Below, one piece after another: positions 55,173 through 63,917 of a stretch of DNA of 64,000 nt. The stretch covers positions 186,001-250,000 of the forward strand of contig NZ_VIWW01000002.1 of the NCBI RefSeq assembly GCF_007829885.1, given 5' to 3'. Every line of letters begins with the position of its first letter. The first letter of the stretch is position 1. A program made the position numbers and the translations under genes. This DNA comes from Streptomyces brevispora. Lineage in GTDB: Bacteria > Actinomycetota > Actinomycetes > Streptomycetales > Streptomycetaceae. Below the pieces are notes generated by a model. It had not been told where the DNA came from, made no database searches, and saw only the letters and a list, made by a program, of their open reading frames with translations.

Positions 55173-56387
55173 ATGAACGGCAAGGTGACCACCACCCGGA
55201 CGAAGTTGGAGAGGGGCCGCAGCGCGCTCGGACCCGCACTGGAACTGGTCCATACCGGACGCGCGCCCACCCGCGCCGTCCTCACCTCCGAGCTCGGTGT
55301 CACCCGCGCCACGGCGGGCGCTGTCGCCGCGGAGCTGGAGGCCCTCGGCCTGATCAGGGTGGACTCCAGCCCCGGTTCGGCCGCGGGCTCGCAGGGCCGG
55401 CCCTCGCACCGGCTGGCCGTGCGGGAGTCCGGGCCGGTGGCCGTCGCGGCCCAGGTCCACGCGGACGGCTTCCGGGCCGCGCTGGTCGGGCTGGGCGGCC
55501 GGCTCGTCGCGACCGCCCCGGGCTGTGTCACCGTCACGGCGGACCCGGCGCAGGTCATCGGTGAAGTCGTGGACGACTGCGCCCGGTTGCTGCGTGACAG
55601 CGGGCTGAGGTGTGTGGGTGCGGGGCTCGCCGTGCCGTCCGCGGTGGCCGAGCCGGAGGGCACCGCCCTCAATCCGCTTCACATCGCCTGGCCCGCGGGC
55701 GCCCCGGTCCGCGAGATCTTCGCCACATGCGTCCGCGAAGCGGGCATCGCCGGACCTGCGTTCACCGGCAACGACGTCAACCTCGCCGCCCTCGCCGAGC
55801 ACCGGCACGGGGCCGGGCGCGGCGCCCAGCACCTGCTCTGCGTGGCCACCGGCCACCGCGGCGTCGGCGGTGCGCTCGTCCTGGACGGCCGCCTGCACAG
55901 CGGGAGTTCGGGCCTGGCCCTGGAGGTCGGTCATCTCACGGTGAACCCGGAGGGCCGGCCGTGCCACTGCGGCGGCCGTGGCTGCCTCGACGTCGAGACC
56001 GACCCGCTGGCCTTCCTCACGGCGGCCGGGCGCGCACCCGGCCCCGAGGAGTCACTCCTCAAGCAGTCCGGGGACCTGCTGCGCAACGAGTACAACGACG
56101 TGGCGGTGCGCACCGCCGCCGAGGAGCTGATCGACCGGCTGGGCCTCGGTCTCGCCGGGCTGGTCAACATCCTCAACCCGGACCGGATCATCCTCGGCGG
56201 ACTGCACCGCGCGCTGCTCGACGCCGACCCGGAACGGCTGCGGGCCGTGGTCGCCGACCGCAGTCTGTGGGGACGCAGCGGCAGTGTGCCGATCCTGCCG
56301 TGCACCCTCGACCACAACAGCCTGGTCGGTGCGGCGGAGCTGGCCTGGCAGCCGGTGCTGGATGACCCCCTGGGCGCTCTCGCCTGA
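55173..56387 (+). CDS. ROK-family transcriptional repressor
   Basis: The 404-residue protein has an N-terminal winged helix (TRAVLTSELGVTRATAGAVA) fused to a ROK domain with GNDVNLAALAEHRHGAGRGA, the zinc motif GRPCHCGGRGCLDVE and an ILNPDRIILGG end. The kinase N-terminal ATP loop is replaced by VAVAAQVHADGF, so it is a regulator. It probably binds the AGTTTGT/ACAAACT box over the divergent MFS start, releasing it with a sugar-like ligand. Confidence 0.9.
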   Translation: MNGKVTTTRTKLERGRSALGPALELVHTGRAPTRAVLTSELGVTRATAGAVAAELEALGLIRVDSSPGSAAGSQGRPSHRLAVRESGPVAVAAQVHADGFRAALVGLGGRLVATAPGCVTVTADPAQVIGEVVDDCARLLRDSGLRCVGAGLAVPSAVAEPEGTALNPLHIAWPAGAPVREIFATCVREAGIAGPAFTGNDVNLAALAEHRHGAGRGAQHLLCVATGHRGVGGALVLDGRLHSGSSGLALEVGHLTVNPEGRPCHCGGRGCLDVETDPLAFLTAAGRAPGPEESLLKQSGDLLRNEYNDVAVRTAAEELIDRLGLGLAGLVNILNPDRIILGGLHRALLDADPERLRAVVADRSLWGRSGSVPILPCTLDHNSLVGAAELAWQPVLDDPLGALA

Positions 56388-56639
56388 GGCGCGGACGGGC
56401 GGACGGGCGGGTGGACGGACGGACGGCCGCGCGCCGGCGGGTCCGCGATCCCTCCGAACGCGAGGAACGCACCCGCCCGCGCCGCCGCCTGCTGAGCGCC
56501 GCCGCCCGGCGACCGGTGGAGGTGCCCGAGAACCACCCGGTGCGGTGTGACATCCAACTCCCCGCGCGGCAGGGTGAGTACGTCGGGTGTGGCGGTGTCA
56601 GCTCCGGATGGGCGGCGATCGGCGCACCCGTGTGGATGG

Positions 56640-57224
56640 TGCGCTGCCTGCTCGTTGCCACTACGTGCACGCCCGCCGAACCCGAGGCACGGGCCGGCAC
56701 ATGGCCGCCCTGCACCGTTGCGACGATCGTCGCCGCGCTGCCGTCCGGAACCAGGGGACGGGTGAACTCGCCGCGGTCCAGGCAGTCCTGGTCGATCGCG
56801 GACGGCCTGCCGCGAAGCCGCGCAATCGTCTCGTCCACGGGTGCCCGCAGTTCGTCGCTCGCCATGACCTCCGGGGCCATCGTCAGCCGGTCCACCGGGC
56901 AGCGCCGCAGTACATCGCGCTCACCCAGCGGGTGACGCGAGATCCGCTCGTACGCCGACCCGGGGGAGTCGAAGGCGCGGCCGGCCGGCGCAGCTCGAAG
57001 GCCGTACGCCGAATGGCCGCTGTGAGAGCAGGATCGGGCTTGCCGCTGACGTGGCGGTACATGCTGCCCTGGCCCGCGCCCGCGTGCTGCTGGATGGCCT
57101 CGGGACGCGTACCCACGTAGCCGCGCTCCCACAGAAGCTCCCGGTTGGCTTCGAGCAGACGGTCCGGCGGACACCGGGCGGGAGCAGCCGCCGACCCGCC
57201 GGCTACTCCCGCGGGGGTACGCAC
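56640..57224 (-). pseudogene. Decayed TetR-family regulator
   Basis: The helix-turn-helix part reads RLLEANRELLWERGYVGTRP and QGSMYRHVSGKPDPAL, then the frame is lost near 56990. Another frame continues DSPGSAYERIS, DVLRRCPVDRLTMAPEVMAS, DELRAPVDETIARLRG and GGHVPARASGSAG, the usual C-terminal domain of this subfamily. Substitutions and an abnormal end show real decay, not one sequencing error. A G/C microsatellite of GGACGGGC type lies at 56391-56430, and nothing convincing is seen from 56431 to 56639. It is divergent from the SHOCT/ABC operon it may once have controlled. Confidence 0.65.
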
Positions 57225-57325
57225 ACGGCCGCTGGCCGTACGACGACGCGGACCCCTCCCCGGAGACAGGCTCGGAAGCGACAGAAAGACGTGCAGGAGA
57301 ACCCTGAAACGAGGAGCTGACCGAG

Positions 57326-57616
57326 ATGAACACCCTGGCCTTCAATGGCGGACCCGGACCGTGGATCCTCCTCCTCCCGCTCATCTGGGCGACCGCCGTC
57401 ATCGGTGTCGTCACGGTCGCGCGTCGCACCGTATGGCGCCGCCGACGCGGCCCCTGGCAGGCCGGAGCCGCACAGGGCGGACCCGTCGAACCCTCACCGA
57501 TCGCGATGCTCGGGCGCCGCTTCGCCGCCGGGGAGATCGACGAGGACGAGTACTGGCGCCGCCTCTCCGTCCTCGACGAGCAGTTCGGCATCCGTGGCAA
57601 GGGCGGTGCGGCATGA
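57326..57616 (+). CDS. SHOCT-domain small membrane protein
   Basis: The 96-residue protein has one membrane helix (WILLLPLIWATAVIGVVTVA), a basic stretch, and a C-terminal SHOCT domain (PIAMLGRRFAAGEIDEDEYW). GGAG lies 9 nt before the ATG. It overlaps the ABC ATPase start (ATGA), so the three genes form one operon. Confidence 0.85.
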   Translation: MNTLAFNGGPGPWILLLPLIWATAVIGVVTVARRTVWRRRRGPWQAGAAQGGPVEPSPIAMLGRRFAAGEIDEDEYWRRLSVLDEQFGIRGKGGAA

Positions 57617-58389
57617 CCGCCACCGTCGCGACCACCGGCACCACGACCGCCGCCCGGGTCGTCGACGCGGTGAAGCTCTACGGCACGGGCGACACCGAAG
57701 TCAGGGCCCTGAACGGGGTGAGCGTCGACTTCCCGGCCGGCCGCTTCACCGCGATCATGGGGCCCTCCGGCTCCGGCAAGTCCACCCTGATGCACTGCGC
57801 CGCCGGCCTCGACACCCTCACCTCGGGGGCGGCCTACATCGGCGACACCGAACTCGGCACCCTCGACGACCGCAGGCTCACCCTGCTGCGCCGCCGACGT
57901 ATCGGATTCGTCTTCCAGGCGTTCAACCTCCTGCCGACGCTGACGGTCGCCGAGAACATCACACTCCCCATGGACCTGGCGGGGGAGCGCCCCGACCAGG
58001 CGCGGCTGGACGCGCTCATCGACACCGTCGGGCTGCGGGACCGCCTGCACCACCGGCCCAGCGAACTGTCCGGCGGCCAGCAGCAGCGGGTCGCCGTGGC
58101 CCGCGCCTTCGCGGGCGGTCCCGAAGTCGTCTTCGCCGACGAACCGACCGGCAACCTCGACTCGCGCTCCGGCCAGGAAGTGCTCCGGCTGCTCGGCCGC
58201 ACCGTCCGGCAGACCGGCCGCACCGTCGTCATGGTCACCCATGACCCGGTCGCCGCCGCTCATGCGGACGAAGTCGTCTTCCTGGCCGACGGCAGGCTCG
58301 TCGACCGGATGCCGGACCCCACCGCCGAACGCGTGCTCGACCGCCTCAAGGCGTTCGACCCCGCGCCGAACACCCAGGGGACCGCATGA
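57613..58389 (+). CDS. ABC transporter ATP-binding protein (MacB/LolD type)
   Basis: The 258-residue ATPase has Walker A GPSGSGKST, Q-loop FVFQAFNLLPTLT, signature ELSGGQQQRVAVARAF, Walker B VVFADEPTGNLDS and switch His MVTHD. The sequence class pairs with FtsX-like permeases, and the next gene is one. Stop and start overlap by 4 nt on both sides. Confidence 0.93.
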   Translation: MTATVATTGTTTAARVVDAVKLYGTGDTEVRALNGVSVDFPAGRFTAIMGPSGSGKSTLMHCAAGLDTLTSGAAYIGDTELGTLDDRRLTLLRRRRIGFVFQAFNLLPTLTVAENITLPMDLAGERPDQARLDALIDTVGLRDRLHHRPSELSGGQQQRVAVARAFAGGPEVVFADEPTGNLDSRSGQEVLRLLGRTVRQTGRTVVMVTHDPVAAAHADEVVFLADGRLVDRMPDPTAERVLDRLKAFDPAPNTQGTA

Positions 58390-60956
58390 CCAGCACCGGC
58401 GCCTCCGTACGCCTCAGCCTCTCCGCGCTCCGCGCCCACCGGCGCCGCTTCGTCGGCACCCTGACCGCCGTGCTGCTCGGCGTCGCCTTCCTCACCGGAA
58501 CGCTCATCATGGGGGACACCCTGCGCGCGAGCTTCGACACGATGTTCGGCAACGCCGCGAGCGGCACCGACGCGGTCGTCCGCAGCACCAACGTCGTCAC
58601 GGTCTCGGGCGATTCCGAGGGCACCCGGCAGCCGGTGAGCATCGCCCTCGTGCAGCCGATCGCGAAGCTTCCCCAGGTCGCCGCGGTCGCCCCCGACATC
58701 CAGGGCGCCGGCCAGCTGATCGGCTCCGACGGCAAGCCCATCGGCGGCCAGGGACCACCCACCCTCGCGGGCAACTGGATCGGCGACCCGAAGCTCAACC
58801 CCTACCGGATCGCCGAGGGACGGGCCCCGGCCGCGCCCGGCGAGGTCGTCGTCAACCGGGGCACCGCCGACAAGGGCGGGCTGAAGATCGGCGACACGAC
58901 CGTACTGCGTACCCCTGACCCGGTACATGTCACCGTCGTCGGCCTGGCCACCTTCGGCGGCGAGGACGGCATGGCACAGGTCACGTACACCGGGATGACG
59001 CTCGCCGACGCGGAGAAGCACCTCACACCGAAGCCCGGCCAGGCGTCGAGCATCCAGGTTCGCGCGGGCGCCGGCACCAGTCAGCGGGAACTCGTCGACG
59101 CGCTGCGCCCCGTCCTGCCCCCGAACACCGAGGCCATCACCGGGCAGGCCTCGGCAGCCGAGAACCAGGACAAGATCTCCGGCGCCTTCCTCAGCCTGTT
59201 CACCACCCTGCTGCTGGTGTTCTCCGGCATCGTGCTGCTCGTCGCGACCTTCTCCATCCACAACACCTTCGCCATCGTCGTCGCCCAACGCACCCGGGAG
59301 AACGCCCTGCTGCGTGCCCTGGGGGCCTCCCGGCGGCAGATCCTCGGCTCGACCCTTGTGGAGGCGACCGTGGTCGGCGTGATCGCCTCCGCGGCCGGTC
59401 TGGCCGGCGGCATCGGCATCGCCGCCGGACTCCAGGCGCTCTTCCCGGCGATCGGATTCCCGTTCCCGGCGGGATCCCTCGTCATCAGCGGTGTGTCCAT
59501 GCTGCTGCCACTCGGCGTCGGCCTCGTCGTCTGCGTTGGCTCCGCCCTCGTGCCCGCCGTCCACGCGGGACGCACCGCACCGCTCGCGGCCCTGCGGGAG
59601 ACCGCGGTCGACGACTCGGCGGCCTCCCGGCCCCGTGCCGTCACCGGGCTCGGGCTGCTGCTCGCCGCGGTCGCCGTAGTCCTGGCCGGTGCGCTGGTCA
59701 ACCCGTCCGTCTGGCTGTCGGTCGTCGGCGCGGTGCTGGCGCTCACCGCGTTCGTCGTACTCGGTCCGGTCGCCTCCACGTACGCCGTACGCCTCCTCGG
59801 GGCGCCGCTCGGCCGACTGCGCGGCGCCACCGGCCACCTCGCCCGGCGCAACGCGCTGCGCAGTCCCAAGCGGACCGCCTCGACCGCGACCGCCCTGATG
59901 ATCGGTGTCGCGGTGGTCTCGCTCTTCACGGTGTTCGGAGCCTCGCTGAAGGCCACCATGAATCAGACGGTCGACCGTTCCTTCGCCGGTGACGTCGCCA
60001 TCAGCGCACCCGCGTTCGGAGCCGGCGGCAGCGGTCTCAGCCCGCAGTTGGCCCCGGCCGTCGGCCGGCTGCCGGACGTGGACACCGCGGTGGGCCTCGG
60101 AAAGGGCGTCGCGGAGGTCAACGGCTCCGGGCGCGCCCTCACCGTCACCGACCCGGCCGCGCTGGCCAGGGTCTTCGACCTCGGCGAGGTCGACGGGACG
60201 ATGAAGTCGCTGGGCACGAACGGCATCGCGGTCTCCGACACCGAGGCGGGCAAGCGCGGACTGCACACCGGCTCCACCGCCCGGCTGACCTTCACCGACG
60301 GCAAGGAACAGACGTTCACCGTCCGCGCCGTCTTCGGGCAGTCGGAACTGGCCGGGGACTATGTGATCACCCGGCAGGCGTGGGCGCCTCATCGCGCCCA
60401 GGACTCCGACTCACTGATCGCTGTGTCCTTCAAGGCAGGGGTGTCCACCGCCGACGGGAAGGCAGCGGTCGCGAAGACCGCCGCCGCATACGGGAACCCG
60501 GATGTGCAGACCCGCGGAGAGTACGCACAGTCCTCGGCGGGCGGCATCGACATGATGCTCACCCTGGTCTACGCACTGCTGGCACTCGCCGTGCTCATCG
60601 CCCTTCTCGGCATCGCGAACACCCTCACCCTGGCCATCCATGAACGAACCCGGGAACTGGGTCTGCTGCGGGCCGTCGGACAGACCAGGAGGCAGCTGCG
60701 GGCCATGGTCCGCTGGGAGTCCGTGCTGGTCGCCGCGTTCGGTACGGCGGGAGGCCTGCTGCTGGGCGGTGCCCTCGGCTGGGTGCTGGTCAAGGCGTCC
60801 GAAGGGGCGGGCGACACGGCGTTCGCCTTCGCCCTCCCGCCGCTCAGGCTCCTGCTGATCGCCCTGGTGAGTGTCACCGCGGGTGCCCTGGCCGGCTGGC
60901 GACCGGCCAGGCGGGCGGCACGGCTCGATGTGCTCCGCGCCATCGCCACCGACTAG
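58386..60956 (+). CDS. FtsX/MacB-type ABC transporter permease
   Basis: The 856-residue membrane protein has an N-terminal helix (FVGTLTAVLLGVAFLTGTLI), an extracellular MacB-like region, and two FtsX domains (LVATFSIHNTFAIVVAQRTR with RENALLRALGASRRQI, and ANTLTLAIHERTRELGLLRA). With the ATPase it forms a complete mechanotransmission-type exporter or lipoprotein/peptide release system. The substrate is unknown. Confidence 0.92.
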   Translation: MTSTGASVRLSLSALRAHRRRFVGTLTAVLLGVAFLTGTLIMGDTLRASFDTMFGNAASGTDAVVRSTNVVTVSGDSEGTRQPVSIALVQPIAKLPQVAAVAPDIQGAGQLIGSDGKPIGGQGPPTLAGNWIGDPKLNPYRIAEGRAPAAPGEVVVNRGTADKGGLKIGDTTVLRTPDPVHVTVVGLATFGGEDGMAQVTYTGMTLADAEKHLTPKPGQASSIQVRAGAGTSQRELVDALRPVLPPNTEAITGQASAAENQDKISGAFLSLFTTLLLVFSGIVLLVATFSIHNTFAIVVAQRTRENALLRALGASRRQILGSTLVEATVVGVIASAAGLAGGIGIAAGLQALFPAIGFPFPAGSLVISGVSMLLPLGVGLVVCVGSALVPAVHAGRTAPLAALRETAVDDSAASRPRAVTGLGLLLAAVAVVLAGALVNPSVWLSVVGAVLALTAFVVLGPVASTYAVRLLGAPLGRLRGATGHLARRNALRSPKRTASTATALMIGVAVVSLFTVFGASLKATMNQTVDRSFAGDVAISAPAFGAGGSGLSPQLAPAVGRLPDVDTAVGLGKGVAEVNGSGRALTVTDPAALARVFDLGEVDGTMKSLGTNGIAVSDTEAGKRGLHTGSTARLTFTDGKEQTFTVRAVFGQSELAGDYVITRQAWAPHRAQDSDSLIAVSFKAGVSTADGKAAVAKTAAAYGNPDVQTRGEYAQSSAGGIDMMLTLVYALLALAVLIALLGIANTLTLAIHERTRELGLLRAVGQTRRQLRAMVRWESVLVAAFGTAGGLLLGGALGWVLVKASEGAGDTAFAFALPPLRLLLIALVSVTAGALAGWRPARRAARLDVLRAIATD

Positions 60957-61047
60957 CTAGCGCGAACCCCGTTCCGGCCACGCAGGCCAGGACGGGGCCA
61001 CACCCGGGGCGGCCGCAGCCCTGAGGGCAGGAACGACGGCGCGCCGC

Positions 61048-61071
61048 ACGGGTGGCGACAGTGCCACCCGT
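61048..61071 (+). terminator. Terminator of the SHOCT/ABC operon
   Basis: ACGGGTGGC-GACAGT-GCCACCCGT is a perfect 9-bp hairpin about 90 nt after the permease stop. Confidence 0.8.
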
Positions 61072-61104
61072 ACCACCACACATCCATCTCTGAGAGGCAC
61101 ACGC

Positions 61105-61620
61105 ATGGGCATCTTCCGGCACGACGAGAACACCGCGATCAACGGAGGCGGAGAAAGGTTCATCGTGCTCATCCCCCGCCCCCGCCGCAGGATCGGCCGC
61201 CCGCAGCCCAGCATCCCGGCCCCCGTTACCCGCTGCCCCAGCGTCGCCTTCCCGGTTCCTGGAGCAGGTGATGGCCGACCAAGACCTGGTCGACGTCGAC
61301 CCGAACGACCCCGGCGACGGCTCGATACCGGTCCTCCGGTGGAAGCGGGCCGGGACGGGGGCCCGCACAGCCCGGGCGGCCGCAATCGCCGAAACAGGCA
61401 AGAGAGCGGTGGCGATGTCGGTGGTGAGGTCCTTGACGTCCCACTGGGTCTCGTGGGCGTTGGCGGTGGAGTGCAGGAGGCCGTCGTCGCCGGGCTTCTG
61501 GTAAGCCAACTGAAAGACGGCGGTGGACTTCATGTCATGAACGGGAAGTCCTTCTTCAGCTGGTCCGGGTCGTTAGCGGCCTTGAGCCGCCGCCACAGGG
61601 GGTGGGGGCACCGGCCGCTA
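61105..61620 (-). pseudogene. Remnants of two overlapping genes next to a tRNA
   Basis: One minus-strand frame ends GRCPHPLWRRLKAANDPDQL then KKDFPFMT-stop at 61530, and its stop overlaps the ATG (61533) of a frame starting MKSTAVFQLAYQKPGDDGLL and then HETQWDVKDLTTDIATAL. Both have strong G/C third positions for 25-45 codons and then decay or lose frame. Such tight overlaps at the 3' side of a tRNA are typical of integrative elements, so they may be relics of one. I do not recognise the families. Confidence 0.35.
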
Positions 61621-61696
61621 CTCTCCGAGGCCGCCGGTAACGGGCGGCTCACGGCTGCGCCGGGGGCGGTGCGCCTCGGCGAGGCCGTCGGGAAGG

Positions 61697-61771
61697 CGGA
61701 ACCGGCCGGATTCGAACCGGCGTCCTCGCGGTTTTGGAGACCGCGCGCGACGACCTCTGCGCTACGGTTCC
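61697..61771 (-). tRNA. tRNA-Trp (anticodon CCA)
   Basis: Reading 61771 to 61697: acceptor GGAACCG pairs with CGGTTCC at 7 of 7; TA at 8-9; D-stem GCGC/GCGC; anticodon stem GCGGT/ACCGC with loop CTCCAAA; variable GAGGAC; T-stem GCCGG/CCGGC with TTCGAAT; discriminator G. Anticodon CCA and G73 fit tRNA-Trp. Base 26 is apparently absent and CCA is not encoded. The acceptor and D-arm differ from the usual Streptomyces tRNA-Trp that lies near secE-nusG, and no such genes are nearby, so it may be an extra copy. Confidence 0.88.
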
Positions 61772-61884
61772 GCCCCGTCCGCCATCTTAGGGATCCAGCT
61801 GCGGCCGCGATTCCGTCGCCCACTGTCCTCGCGACGAGACCGGCGGCTGGACAGGCCGACGGGTGGCCAGTTGTCTCCCACTGC

Positions 61885-62703
61885 CTACGGTTCTCGGACA
61901 TCCGAAGAGACCGCGATGAGGATCGGGCCCGATAGCCCCGTCACCGCCCGGGTCGAGTCCGCGAACACCTCCGTCGTCCACGCGGCCACATCCGTCGACC
62001 ACTCGCGCACGTCGCAGCGGAAGGCGAGCGCCCGGCGCAGGCCCTCGGCCTGCACCACCCCGGCGAGGGGACGGGCGAGTCCCGCAGTCATCGTGCCGGC
62101 GGGCTTGAGGGGCTCGACCGTCATGTGCCGGTACGTGCGTTCAAGCGCCGCCTCGCGGATCTCGGTAGCGCGCGCGGCGAGGTTCGCCGACGGCAGGGCG
62201 GACACGGTGACCGTCAGCGAGGCCGCGCCGGACGGGTCGGCGAGGGCGAACCAGTCCGCCACTTCGGCGAGTTCGATGCGGGCGTCCCCGGCACGGTGCA
62301 GCGGCACGAGGGCGTGTGCGCCGGTGAGGCGGACGGTGCCGACGCGGCGTAGCGCGTCCGAGAGGACCGTGATGACGGGCAGGATCGGGAGGCGGCGGGC
62401 GCGCTGCCTCTTGCCCGGAGTGTTCACGGGCCGGGGCAGCGAAGACTGCAGCCAGGCCAGCTGGCGGACCTGCCCGTCCTGTGTCCAGTCGCCGTCGGCG
62501 TCGTTGTGGTCCCAGCAGTTGTCGGCGGGGTTGTCCGTAAGAGCGGTGGAGCTCCAGGCGTAGGCGGACGCCCGCTTCACGGCGAGGCTGAAGACGTCCT
62601 CTTCGAGGTCGAACTCGGCGCTCACCCGGTCGATCCAGGGATGACGGTCCAGTACCCCGTGCAGTCCCACGATGAGGGTGGCGCCCGGACCGGTGTCGCT
62701 CAT
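61885..62703 (-). CDS. Hypothetical protein
   Basis: This 272-residue protein has AGGAG 9 nt before its ATG and consistent G/C third positions. It lacks a signal peptide or membrane helix. Segments such as DLEEDVFSLAVKRASAYAW and NCWDHNDADGDWTQDG stand out, the latter rich in Asp, Trp and Asn. I do not recognise the family. It is preceded by the small secreted protein gene on the same strand, 45 nt away. Confidence 0.65.
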   Translation of the reverse strand: MSDTGPGATLIVGLHGVLDRHPWIDRVSAEFDLEEDVFSLAVKRASAYAWSSTALTDNPADNCWDHNDADGDWTQDGQVRQLAWLQSSLPRPVNTPGKRQRARRLPILPVITVLSDALRRVGTVRLTGAHALVPLHRAGDARIELAEVADWFALADPSGAASLTVTVSALPSANLAARATEIREAALERTYRHMTVEPLKPAGTMTAGLARPLAGVVQAEGLRRALAFRCDVREWSTDVAAWTTEVFADSTRAVTGLSGPILIAVSSDVREP

Positions 62704-62748
62704 GGTCGTACTCCTGGATCAAGCGGGTGCGATGGCGTAACCAGAAAA

Positions 62749-63225
62749 TCAGACGCCGCACTTGACCGTGACCGGCTTCGTGTAGACCTTCTCCGGCGAG
62801 TCGCTCACGCCGATGAGGTCGACGTCGATCTTGGTGCGCCACTGGCGTTTGCTGAGGTTCGTGCACTTCTTGCGCGCGACGACCCGGCGAGCGCTGCCGC
62901 CGTTGCCGGACTTCAGGTTCTTCGCGTTCTTGGCGACCGAGTGCCACTTCTTGCCGGACTTCATCTGCAGCCAGATGGTGACCTTGGCCTTGGTGCCGGG
63001 GCCGCTGATGTGGGTCCACCAGGCGTGGGCCGACGCCGTGCGCGGCGGGGTGCTCGAGATGTGCACGCGATCGCCGTTGGTGATGAAGACGCCGGGGCCC
63101 TTCGCGGTGGCGGGCGCGGCCGTCGCGGGGGCGACGGTGGCGGGCGCGGCCGTCGCGGGGGCGACGGAACCGGCGAACAGCGCGGTGGTCAGAGCCACCG
63201 ACGTTAAGAGGGTGCGCATGTGCAT
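62749..63225 (-). CDS. Small secreted hypothetical protein
   Basis: The ~158-residue protein has a signal peptide (MRTLLTSVALTTALFAGSVA), an Ala/Pro/Thr linker made by a 30-bp DNA repeat, and a basic C-terminal domain (IWLQMKSGKKWHSVAKNAKN) with two Cys that could pair (KKCTNLS and VKCGV). GGAGG lies 11 nt before the ATG at 63225. It probably acts outside the cell; function unknown. Confidence 0.7.
   Translation of the reverse strand: MHMRTLLTSVALTTALFAGSVAPATAAPATVAPATAAPATAKGPGVFITNGDRVHISSTPPRTASAHAWWTHISGPGTKAKVTIWLQMKSGKKWHSVAKNAKNLKSGNGGSARRVVARKKCTNLSKRQWRTKIDVDLIGVSDSPEKVYTKPVTVKCGV
63106..63165. repeat. 30-bp in-frame tandem repeat
   Basis: The unit starting GGTGGCGGGCGCGGCCGTCG occurs exactly at 63106-63135 and 63136-63165. 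It encodes a repeated ten-residue Ala-Pro-Ala-Thr linker after the signal peptide of the secreted protein. Confidence 0.92.
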
Positions 63226-63917
63226 TGGTGTGGTGTCCTCCGTTGGTCGTGATGCCGTGTGCGCGGGATGCGCCAACGGTGGACGGAGCTGACACATGCG
63301 TGCCGTACCGGGCGTGCCGTACCCGCGTCGGTCGAGCGCGGGCGCGTGACATGACGTCAGCCCCGGGATCATCCCCGTGATCCCCGTTCCCCGTGGGCGG
63401 TCGGCAGGAGCGGTGCCGTCCGCGCGCACACCACGCTACGGGGGGAGCACGCTGCGGTGCAATCACACAATTGATGGCGATTCATCGACTCTTCGTGCGA
63501 GTTGCCGGTCAACTGGTGGGTTGACCGTTTCACGGTCATACCCGTTGACGCGGCCGGAAGCCCAGGGGCGATGGCCATCCTCTCGGTCTTGTGCAGAGGT
63601 GGAGCGTGGACCGCTCGGCTGTCAGTCAGGGCCTATCGGTGAGGTGCGGCCCCTGCTCGCCGAGCGAGGGTGCGCCATCAGTCCCGACGTGCGGCTGCGA
63701 ACCCTGACCGCGTCGTTGACCTTCTCGGCGCGAGAGGGAAGACCGGTGCCGGCGCCAAGGGCTCGGAGTACGGACCGGTGGACGCGTCGTGCCTCGGCGC
63801 GGCTTGTCCAGAGGGCGCATCTCGCCGTTCGTTCGGGTGACCGACGAGCGCGTAGTGGCGGCTCACGTCGTGAACGATGACGAGCGGACGCCTCAAGAGG
63901 CGCCCGCTCCTACTGCG
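63226..63917. other. Intergenic region without a recognised gene
   Basis: No frame in this ~690-nt stretch shows sustained G/C third-position bias or recognisable motifs. A short minus-strand stretch around 63810-63880 (VIVHDVSRHYALVGHPNE) looks coding-like but decays. A lower-GC patch lies at 63460-63550. Confidence 0.4.
63882..63909 (-). terminator. Terminator of the gene at the right edge
   Basis: GAGCGG and CGCCT (63882-63893) pair with AGGCG and CCGCTC (63898-63909) with one A-C mismatch and a 4-nt loop. It begins 9 nt after the stop of the gene entering from the right. Confidence 0.75.

Noticed and set aside
56391-56935. Plus-strand gene after the ROK repressor
   Set aside because: The frame starts in a GGACGGGC microsatellite and then runs antisense to the TetR pseudogene; third-position bias supports the minus strand.
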